Below, piece by piece: positions 42,137-49,158 of a stretch of DNA of 64,000 nucleotides. The stretch is from Chrysiogenes arsenatis DSM 11915 (GTDB lineage Bacteria; Chrysiogenota; Chrysiogenetes; Chrysiogenales; Chrysiogenaceae): contig NZ_KI273144.1 in assembly GCF_000469585.1 (NCBI RefSeq), positions 291,646-355,645 on the forward strand, given 5' to 3'. How positions within the stretch are numbered: position 1 is the stretch's first letter; every line of letters starts with the position of its first letter. The translations under genes were made by a program, and so were the position numbers. A model generated the notes under the pieces. It was not told the DNA's origin. It searched no databases and saw only the letters and a program-made list of their open reading frames with translations.

Positions 42137-43192
42137 TCAGATTACAAAAGCGGGACGGGAACCGATAGCCGAGTAGACATGCGACCGGGGAAAGTACACG
42201 TGAAGCGCAAACACGCCAGCAAGCGCACCATAGTACCAGGCGCCACCACGGATCGGCAACCGCTCACCCGTTGCATCGACCCAAAACCCATCACCACCCA
42301 GACCACTGCTGGCAATCGGGAATAATCCCAGGCGGCGCAACTGCTGCAAGGCAGCCTCGGCCACTGGTGTGGTGCCCGGATTCGTCATCCCCTCAAACGA
42401 TTGCCCGCTGGTGCGCACTAGCGTGTAATTCGCCGTGCCTGACGTAGCGTACTTCACCGTATTGGCTGAACCCGGAGTCACAAACGCGCCCGTTGCCCCA
42501 TTGATCGCGCGCCACGCGGCGGATCCAGCAGACACATCCGCACCCGAAGCGGCGGCATCATTATCCGGCAACACTTGAATTTCACCGTCCACAATCCGCA
42601 TCCCTGTGCACCATTCCCAGACATTGCCACACAAATCCGCAATACCATACGGCGATCCATTATGCCGCCAACTTAGCGGCCCAGAACCCGTAAACGTTTT
42701 CCCGTCACCACTCGCCGTACCCGGCAGCGCGCGGTCGCCACGGCGGCCAACCTCGAACGGCGTGTCAGAACTCTGCCCCCAATTCGTATTTCCACGCGGC
42801 ATTGTGCCGTTTTTCCAACACCACAGCGCCAGCGCCGAAAACTCAGCATTTGTCACCATATGCCAACCCGGGCCATTGTTTGCCGCTTGCGCGCGGTAAT
42901 AGTCGAAATTCTGGCTCACCGTCGGAATCACCCCCGGCAGCGATAGAAAATTGCCGTCGCGCACCACCCCTGGGTATAGACCGAGGAATAACTCTGACTT
43001 TTCGACGCCATTCACAATAAACGCCGGACAGACACCCGTCCCTAAGGAGGGGTCGATATCTTCCATGCGGAACTTCGGCACCACCGCCATATAACTCGGA
43101 TGCCCCGCAGCCGTGTATAATACCGTGATCGCACCACCCGACGCCGCTTCTACTTGAGCCCGTAAATCATCTTTTACAAAAATCGTTGGCAT
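42137..43192 (-). CDS. DGR variable target protein, FGE/C-type-lectin fold
   Basis: A 351-aa phage protein, probably the receptor-binding tip. A formylglycine-generating-enzyme-like domain is shown by GNVWEWCTG (residues 189-197) and the closing RGGAW...SRPAF pattern, the fold used by many DGR targets. The C-terminal residues 311-349 are the variable repeat. The nine positions that are Asn in the template read A, Y, Y, H, Y, F, H, Y, A here, favouring aromatic residues suitable for binding. The first 100 residues probably attach it to the fibre. GGAGGG lies upstream of the ATG. Confidence 0.9.
   Translation of the reverse strand: MPTIFVKDDLRAQVEAASGGAITVLYTAAGHPSYMAVVPKFRMEDIDPSLGTGVCPAFIVNGVEKSELFLGLYPGVVRDGNFLSLPGVIPTVSQNFDYYRAQAANNGPGWHMVTNAEFSALALWCWKNGTMPRGNTNWGQSSDTPFEVGRRGDRALPGTASGDGKTFTGSGPLSWRHNGSPYGIADLCGNVWEWCTGMRIVDGEIQVLPDNDAAASGADVSAGSAAWRAINGATGAFVTPGSANTVKYATSGTANYTLVRTSGQSFEGMTNPGTTPVAEAALQQLRRLGLFPIASSGLGGDGFWVDATGERLPIRGGAWYYGALAGVFALHVYFPRSHVYSAIGSRPAFVI
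42148..42262 (-). repeat. DGR variable repeat (VR)
   Basis: The last 39 codons of the target gene (residues 311-349). It aligns with the TR over 115 bp without gaps. 19 positions differ, 13 of which are adenine in the TR. The 3' end (GGTTCCCGTCCCGCTT) is identical to TR and should hold the initiation of mutagenic homing sequence. Confidence 0.93.
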
Positions 43193-43207
43193 ATCATCCC
43201 TCCAAAA

Positions 43208-43558
43208 TTATTTCGGCCACAACGTGACCACAACCGTATCCACATCCAGTGGCAACGGCTCACGCACCACCGTGCCAGACCCCATCAGCTCACCATCGCC
43301 ATCAGCGTCGCCTTCGCCAAACTCATCCATCGCCGCCTCTTCATGGTAACGACGCGGCGGAATCGCTACATTCACAGCAAACGCTCCCGGGCCATCGAGC
43401 ATAAACCCACCAGTGGGCGATACGAACACATCCACCGTCACCGACTCATCACGCTGCAGCGCCGCCGCATCAATCGTCACCTCACCCACCGTTACCAGCG
43501 CACCCGCAACCATTACATCATGGTGCGGCCCATTTCCCATTAAACGCAACATCGCCAT
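43208..43558 (-). CDS. Phage protein of unknown function, next to DGR target
   Basis: A 116-aa acidic protein that I do not recognise. It is rich in beta-prone stretches (VTVDVFVSPTGGFML) and has an acidic linker (DEFGEGDADGDGE). GGAGG precedes the ATG and it lies between a fibre-like gene and the DGR target in one operon. It could be a fibre-tip adaptor or chaperone for the variable protein. Confidence 0.65.
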   Translation of the reverse strand: MAMLRLMGNGPHHDVMVAGALVTVGEVTIDAAALQRDESVTVDVFVSPTGGFMLDGPGAFAVNVAIPPRRYHEEAAMDEFGEGDADGDGELMGSGTVVREPLPLDVDTVVVTLWPK

Positions 43559-43559
43559 A

Positions 43560-44477
43560 TTACACCTCCAAATTCATAACTGACCAACGCACCACCACAT
43601 CATCAGCGTGCGACGCCAGAGTAAACCGAAACCCATTATTCGCCCGTGCATCCACCAGCACCGCGTCTGGCGAAATCACCCCACCAACAGCACTCACCAC
43701 ATCACAGCGCAGCACATACCCCGCATTTGGTAACGCCGCTCCCAGCGCTACCGTCACCTGTGGCGGATTCACTTGCACCTGCGGCCAATCGGCTTCCACC
43801 CGCCGCACATCCGTCAGCGTCACGCTAGCCAAATACTGATCATTCACCTCAGTACTCCCCGCCGGAACACTTAGACGGTAGAGCGCTACCCCATCATCAG
43901 GAGCCTCCTGCCCTAAGAGCGAACAGTGAAACGACACCGCATTGCCCGACAGCCGCACATACGCTACACACGTCATCGTCTGACCAGACGCATTCGCCTG
44001 CACGCTCGCCGCATTCTCCAGTGCATTCACACTGTACATCCGGCCATTCAAAAAGAACTGACCCGCCGCCAAATGCAGATTGCGCGTCGCCGTCACACTC
44101 TTTGAGACCGTCAAACCATAATTGACACCGCGATTGCGCAGCACCACTTCACCCTGCTGCTGCCGCATCCGGCGCGACTTCGCAATCTCCACATGTGCCA
44201 GTGCTACCAGTTCCATTTGATGGCGCACCTCAAAATGGAGCGCCTCTTGGTACTCCGGCTCACTCGTCCCTACACGACTATCAATGTCAGACAGCCTGGC
44301 ATTCAAATTCGCAAACGGAGCCCGTGCCGCATTTAATTCACTCTCGCGTGCCACCAAGCGGCTATCGAGCGCATTAAAATTCTGATCAATCTCCACATAG
44401 CGCGTATTCCATAACGACGGCACCGCATCCGGCTCATCATTCGGAATCGGCGTGATCGGATACTTCGGTAACGCCAT
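43560..44477 (-). CDS. Putative tail fibre protein
   Basis: A 305-aa protein. The first 110 residues are helical with heptad-like spacing (YVEIDQNFNALDSRLVARESELNAA), fitting a trimeric coiled-coil stalk, and the rest is beta-rich. It lies between the tail-collar protein and the DGR target. AGGAGG precedes the ATG. The fibre role is inferred from composition and place. Confidence 0.6.
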   Translation of the reverse strand: MALPKYPITPIPNDEPDAVPSLWNTRYVEIDQNFNALDSRLVARESELNAARAPFANLNARLSDIDSRVGTSEPEYQEALHFEVRHQMELVALAHVEIAKSRRMRQQQGEVVLRNRGVNYGLTVSKSVTATRNLHLAAGQFFLNGRMYSVNALENAASVQANASGQTMTCVAYVRLSGNAVSFHCSLLGQEAPDDGVALYRLSVPAGSTEVNDQYLASVTLTDVRRVEADWPQVQVNPPQVTVALGAALPNAGYVLRCDVVSAVGGVISPDAVLVDARANNGFRFTLASHADDVVVRWSVMNLEV

Positions 44478-44498
44478 TACACACCTCCTATCAGTCGC

Positions 44499-44876
44499 TT
44501 AAAACCGCACAACAATACTGATCTCATAACGCTCATCCCCTTCTTTCACCTTTGGTGCAAAAAACTTCAGCCCCACCACATTCCCCTGCGCATCCAGCAG
44601 CGCCGCCTCGGAAATACGCACGCCAATCAGCTCCGCCTTTTCTACGACCCCCTTTCCTTCCACCTCATACCCATTCAGAGAAATCAGCGCCAGCGGCTTA
44701 CGCAGCACCTCATGATTCAGCGCCGTCGCCGCCGCACTAGGAGCCTTGGGCGTTAAATCCGCATTGTGTCCCCCATCACCAAACGCCATAAATGCCACCG
44801 GCGGCAGTGCCGGGCCACCTGCCACGCATGCCGCTAAACGCGACCGAAATCCATTCACCGTAATCGCTTCAGCCAT
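44499..44876 (-). CDS. Tail-collar/fibre base protein
   Basis: A 125-aa protein resembling the N-terminal module of phage tail fibres: AFGDGGHN followed by a conserved RKPL, GVRISEAALLDAQGNVVGLKFFAPKVKEGDERYEI. In related phages this module joins the baseplate to a longer fibre. Here it is a free-standing gene. AAGGAGG lies upstream, and the start overlaps the end of gpI by 8 nt. Confidence 0.65.
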   Translation of the reverse strand: MAEAITVNGFRSRLAACVAGGPALPPVAFMAFGDGGHNADLTPKAPSAAATALNHEVLRKPLALISLNGYEVEGKGVVEKAELIGVRISEAALLDAQGNVVGLKFFAPKVKEGDERYEISIVVRF

Positions 44877-46374
44877 ATATAACCTCCTTCGTAATCACCA
44901 TTTTAAAGAGCGGCATCCCAGCGCCACCAACCCGCCACTGACCATCAAGGCGCGGATACCCCGCAAAACCCGGACGCGGCGAGATTGCCGCCATCTGTGC
45001 CCCTTCACGTGCCAGCGCAAACGAACCCAACACCGGAGCAACCAGAAAACTCATAGAGCGCAAACGCTGCCCCGCAAGCGCAAACCGCCCCAACTTCCAG
45101 CGCGCACCCAAAAACCACGACCCATCCAACTTACGGCGTGCCGCCGCCAGCTTTGTAGCCATCGCAATCCCAAGCCGCTGCCGTGCTGGAGCCAGTGCCA
45201 CCACACTCGAACTCATATCCGCCGACGAAGCCGCCGGGAGCGGGTGATCGCGGTGCAGACCAAATGATCCCAGCCGCCGTGGCCACATCGACCCACCCAC
45301 CTGCCAGGCACCATCCAACCGACGCTGACCGCCCAACACTACCGGACGCGACAGCCGCTCCGGCGTTGCCGGATAGCGCAGTAAAAACCGCTGAAAAAAC
45401 GAAACCGACGGCGACACAGCCACAGGCAACTGGCACCACTTCTGCCACCATGCCGCAGACGTCGCATCAAACTCTCGCTTGCCCAGCCTCCAGCCACCAT
45501 TTAAGAGTCGACCTGCTTGCAGGCGGCGCACCGGAAACGGCCACACCGTGACGCTGGAACTCATCTGCGCAGCACTTGCAATCCGCCACGAACGCAAGCG
45601 CCAACTACTCAGCGCCCCGCGCACCTCACCTAGCCGAAACGACCCCAGCGGCAACCCAAGCTGTACCACAGCACCATCTCGACCCAGCGCAAACCCGCCA
45701 GAACCCTCAGCAACCACGCGACCCGGCCAGTCAAAACGGGCACCAGAAACCTTTTGCAAAAATCCCGACGACGACACTTGCCACAACACCACAAAACGGA
45801 GCGCCAACCAATAGACCCATAGCGGCCATGAGCGCACCGGTGCCCAGCGTGCCACCACCTGACGCAGCAGCGCGAAGAACCCCGGCTGCCGCACCGCCGC
45901 CAAATCAATCCGCACAATAAACTCCGCCCAATGCTGCACCTGCGGCAGCAGCACATACCACTCCAAGGGCCGCACCAGCCATGAACCATCCAGCTTCACC
46001 CCAGCCGATAAACGGGTAGGGCCTAGCTCACCAAACAACTGCCGCTGCCTGGCCATCTCCAAAATCTCCACCCCGCCATCCGCACCGATTAGCTCTACTG
46101 CGCGTTTGACTGACCACACCGACCCCTTGTGTTGGTGCAAGCGGACACTCTCAGCAATCACTTCACGCTTGCGGTCGTCTGACCATTCGTGATCCCAATC
46201 GTCCACCGAAAATGCCCACGCCAACCACGGCAACACCGACGCTGGCGCCGACCACGGTTCCCACAACGTCCCCACCGGCAACGGCACATCAGATAACCGT
46301 GCCATAACCTGAGCCAGTGCCCGTTCTGCTGGCGAGGCACTCGGAGGTAATAAATCAGGCGCCATAACGCCCAT
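44869..46374 (-). CDS. Tail protein I (gpI-like) with long C-terminal repeat extension
   Basis: Residues 1-195 match P2 gpI: LLPPSASPAERALA, the WAFSVDDWDHEW block and HKGSVWSVKRAVELIG. P2 gpI is under 200 aa, whereas this protein has 501. The extra 300 residues contain degenerate repeats around LDGSW, LNGGW, LDGAW, LDGSW and LDGQW, each followed by a Gly/Arg-rich strand and an F-x-L motif. The extension may form a fibre-like or baseplate-decorating structure. An ATG at 46365 is an alternative start. Confidence 0.8.
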   Translation of the reverse strand: MGVMAPDLLPPSASPAERALAQVMARLSDVPLPVGTLWEPWSAPASVLPWLAWAFSVDDWDHEWSDDRKREVIAESVRLHQHKGSVWSVKRAVELIGADGGVEILEMARQRQLFGELGPTRLSAGVKLDGSWLVRPLEWYVLLPQVQHWAEFIVRIDLAAVRQPGFFALLRQVVARWAPVRSWPLWVYWLALRFVVLWQVSSSGFLQKVSGARFDWPGRVVAEGSGGFALGRDGAVVQLGLPLGSFRLGEVRGALSSWRLRSWRIASAAQMSSSVTVWPFPVRRLQAGRLLNGGWRLGKREFDATSAAWWQKWCQLPVAVSPSVSFFQRFLLRYPATPERLSRPVVLGGQRRLDGAWQVGGSMWPRRLGSFGLHRDHPLPAASSADMSSSVVALAPARQRLGIAMATKLAAARRKLDGSWFLGARWKLGRFALAGQRLRSMSFLVAPVLGSFALAREGAQMAAISPRPGFAGYPRLDGQWRVGGAGMPLFKMVITKEVIYG

Positions 46375-47248
46375 CCACTACGACCGAAAGCGCTGCGCAC
46401 CACGGCACCTCACCCAGTTGCCCAGCGACATCAGCCAGCGGCGCGCGCAGCACCACACGCTGCACACCCGGACGGTGCAATGCCGCATACAACCCCGACA
46501 ACGTCACCGCACCACCAAACACATGCTGTTCATATATATAGAGCTGCACAGCACTCAGCGCTTCGGCGCGCACCACCCCTTCATCCGGCCCCGGCCAGAC
46601 AACCAGCCCCGCATCGAGCACAAACGGCACCAGTATGGCCGAGACCACTTCCACTGTGTCGCAAAGCGGACGCACCGTATCCGCCGATAGCACTGCATCA
46701 ACCATTTCCAGCAACGTGGCATCAGCCGTGCCATCGCCCACCGACGAAAGCAGCGCGACCCGCACCACCCCCGGCGCGGGACTCCACACCGCCACATCCT
46801 TAACGAGCGGCGACGCTGAGAGCGCATGAAAACGGTATGCCCCCGCACTGCCCGCTGTCGACCACCCCTCCGGAGCCATCTGCACCCGACGACGCAACCG
46901 CTCATCATCCTCTAGCACCGGCAAGCGGGGCGGGATCGCCGCTGGATCTCCCGGATCGAGCACTAAACGCTGCACCCCGAAAATAGCCGCCAGCTGATCC
47001 AAATCATTCCCACCCGCATAGGCGAGCATTACCGCTCTGGCTGCATCATTGATCCGCTGCCGCAGGAGCAGCTCGCGAAACGCCGCCACCTCTAAAATTT
47101 TCATCGCCGGATCAGACTCCGTTAGCGCCGTAAACTCCGGCATCCGCGAACGCAGATCATCCAGCATCTGCCCCAGAATCACCTCGAAATCGAGCGACTC
47201 CACCACCTGTGGCTGCCCGAGACGCGAAAGGTCAATCTCCATGTTCAT
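46355..47248 (-). CDS. Baseplate assembly protein J
   Basis: A 297-aa homologue of P2 gpJ, a wedge component of the contractile-tail baseplate. Typical are LESDPAMK-like TESDPAMKILEVAAFRELLLRQRIND, then AYAGGNDLDQLAAIFGVQR and the acidic middle AILVPFVLDAGLVVWPG. The start overlaps gpW (ATGA) and the 3' end overlaps gpI by 20 nt, the usual W-J-I order. Confidence 0.88.
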   Translation of the reverse strand: MNMEIDLSRLGQPQVVESLDFEVILGQMLDDLRSRMPEFTALTESDPAMKILEVAAFRELLLRQRINDAARAVMLAYAGGNDLDQLAAIFGVQRLVLDPGDPAAIPPRLPVLEDDERLRRRVQMAPEGWSTAGSAGAYRFHALSASPLVKDVAVWSPAPGVVRVALLSSVGDGTADATLLEMVDAVLSADTVRPLCDTVEVVSAILVPFVLDAGLVVWPGPDEGVVRAEALSAVQLYIYEQHVFGGAVTLSGLYAALHRPGVQRVVLRAPLADVAGQLGEVPWCAALSVVVDGRYGA

Positions 47249-47580
47249 AGCACTATCCCTTCCAGCTTCACCGCTTCACCCGTCGGGCGATAGCGTCCCG
47301 TCAACATCAACTCTACCCTTCCTGACGCCACCCGCTCAGCCCGCACACTCTCTACTTTCAAGCGCGACTCCCAGTGCATGAGCGCTTCTGCCGTAGCCGT
47401 GTACATATCCACTAAAAGCGCGGGACTCAGCGGACGATCCACCAACTCAAACAGCCGCGACCCATACTCACGTCGCATCACCCGACTCCCCAGCGGCGTC
47501 GTCAAAATATCGCGCACACTCTGGTATAAATGCTCTCGACCACTCAGCAGTGAACCATCACCGGCACTCATCCCCTTCAT
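47245..47580 (-). CDS. Baseplate assembly protein W (gp25-like)
   Basis: A 111-aa protein of the GPW/gp25 family. The conserved block SVRDILTTPLGSRVMRREYGSRLFELVD is clear. It forms the inner baseplate with J and I. GGAGG lies 5 nt before the ATG at 47580, which overlaps the gpD stop. Confidence 0.88.
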   Translation of the reverse strand: MKGMSAGDGSLLSGREHLYQSVRDILTTPLGSRVMRREYGSRLFELVDRPLSPALLVDMYTATAEALMHWESRLKVESVRAERVASGRVELMLTGRYRPTGEAVKLEGIVL

Positions 47581-48572
47581 ACCGCCTCCTCTTTTGGAGA
47601 TTCAGCCTCCACCTCGCACGTATACCCGCCACTATCCAGCCGATGCACCACCCGCGACACACTCCACGCACCATCAACACCAGCACGAATACCAGAGAGC
47701 ATCAACCGAGATTCCGCCAATAAATCCGGCCTACCCACCATCCGCAGCCGCAACGTCGCCAGACCACGCATAAACGTAGAAAGCTGCGCACTGGCCGCAC
47801 TCTGCGCAGCCCCCTGATCAGGATAGCGGCGCCTGATCATGTGCACCGGCTCCCCTGTGCCCACATGGACAACCTGTTCAGTAGCAGAAACCACATCAAA
47901 CCACCGTGCCGACACTGCCGGATATTTCCCGCGCTCCGCCAGTGTCACCTCCCAACTTGTCACCATCTGCCGCGTGGCTGCTACTACCGGCAAATCACGA
48001 CCGCTGGCGCTTTTAGCTTCGCCTGGCGGCACAAACAACAGCAACCCCTCAGCACCCTTACAGATCGCCCCCCGATCCCTCGCTAACCGTGTCAGAAAAT
48101 TCAAATCCGACTCATCCACCTGATCAATATGCGGAATCACTTCCGACGCCAGCGCATCAGCTACTTTGGGTGTATATCCATGCTCACCCGCAATCTGTGC
48201 CACCATATCGCCAATACTCTTCCCCTCCCACGGACGCGTCCGTGGCCGCTTTAGTCCCTGCCGCAAATCAGCCGCCCGAGCGCGGATCGTCAGTGTCTGC
48301 GGTGGGCTAGACAGGGCAACCTCATCGACCACAAACCGCCCCATCGACATCACACCCTCATCCACATAACCCATTGCCACCGACAATGTAGCTCCAGTAC
48401 GAGGCAGCTCGATCATCCCATCACGATCATCCAGCGCAATCTCCACCGTATCGCTTTCCATGCCCGCCGCATCCGTCACCACCAGCGATAACAGCCGATC
48501 ACGAATCTGCGCCGTCACATCAGCTGCATCAGCCATGATGCGAAAATCAGGACGCACTCGCACTAATCCCAT
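47577..48572 (-). CDS. Late control/baseplate hub protein D
   Basis: A 331-aa P2 gpD-type hub protein that links tail tube and spike. Seen are DVTAQIRDRLLSLVVTDAAG, the DDRDGMIELP turn, the LKRPRTRPWEGKSIGDMVAQIAGEHG region and DESDLNFLTRLARDRGA. The start at 48572 overlaps gpX by 10 nt, and its stop overlaps gpW. Confidence 0.87.
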   Translation of the reverse strand: MGLVRVRPDFRIMADAADVTAQIRDRLLSLVVTDAAGMESDTVEIALDDRDGMIELPRTGATLSVAMGYVDEGVMSMGRFVVDEVALSSPPQTLTIRARAADLRQGLKRPRTRPWEGKSIGDMVAQIAGEHGYTPKVADALASEVIPHIDQVDESDLNFLTRLARDRGAICKGAEGLLLFVPPGEAKSASGRDLPVVAATRQMVTSWEVTLAERGKYPAVSARWFDVVSATEQVVHVGTGEPVHMIRRRYPDQGAAQSAASAQLSTFMRGLATLRLRMVGRPDLLAESRLMLSGIRAGVDGAWSVSRVVHRLDSGGYTCEVEAESPKEEAV

Positions 48573-48769
48573 AAGCGCACCACCGTATTTTCCTGCGGAG
48601 GCAATACCGGCAACACCAGTAGTACCCCAGCACTCAGTACCGGGCCACGTGCCGACAACCCCGGATTCGCGACCAAGACCGCTTCCACCGCACCAGCCGT
48701 CCGCCCGTAGTGCTGATAGCAAATCCAATCAAGCATATCGCCATCACTCGTGCGGTACAGTTGACTCAT
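48563..48769 (-). CDS. Tail protein X (LysM-like)
   Basis: A 68-aa gpX protein. YRTSDGDMLDWICYQHYGRTAGAVEAVL, followed by LVLPVLP, matches the small LysM-like protein that joins the tube initiator and hub in P2-type tails. It overlaps gpU by 4 nt and gpD by 10 nt. Confidence 0.88.
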   Translation of the reverse strand: MSQLYRTSDGDMLDWICYQHYGRTAGAVEAVLVANPGLSARGPVLSAGVLLVLPVLPPQENTVVRLWD

Positions 48770-49158
48770 ACATCCTCCCCGTAGTGCCCCAACGACAACA
48801 CAAACTCCACTTTTTGCGGATCGCCATTCGCCAAGAACTCGCTGCGGGTCTCCTCGATCTGTTCAATGCACCACAACCCCCACACCATGCCGCGACCATC
48901 AACCAACAGCAGCGGCTTACCTGCTCCCGCCAAATCACGCATCCGCTCCAGTTGCCGCACCCCGCCTGCAAAATGCGGATAAATTATGCCGGACAGCTTT
49001 ACCGACTCCTCCCCTTGCCCAAGAAACTGCCGTGCCGGACGTCGACCGAGGCGCTCCTGAGAGCCCCAACGATACTGCGCACTCCGCACCAACTGCTGAT
49101 ATGCCGCCGTATCGAGCGCAAATCGAAACACCCCCAATGCCATCATTGTGTCAATCAT
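48766..49158 (-). CDS. Tail protein U
   Basis: A 130-aa gpU-type protein: MMALGVFRFALDTAAYQQLVRSAQYRW, then KLSGIIYPHF and a C-terminal VEFVLSLGHYGED. The ATG at 49158 follows GAGGG and overlaps the tape-measure stop by 8 nt. Longer in-frame readings would run into the tape-measure gene. Confidence 0.87.
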   Translation of the reverse strand: MIDTMMALGVFRFALDTAAYQQLVRSAQYRWGSQERLGRRPARQFLGQGEESVKLSGIIYPHFAGGVRQLERMRDLAGAGKPLLLVDGRGMVWGLWCIEQIEETRSEFLANGDPQKVEFVLSLGHYGEDV

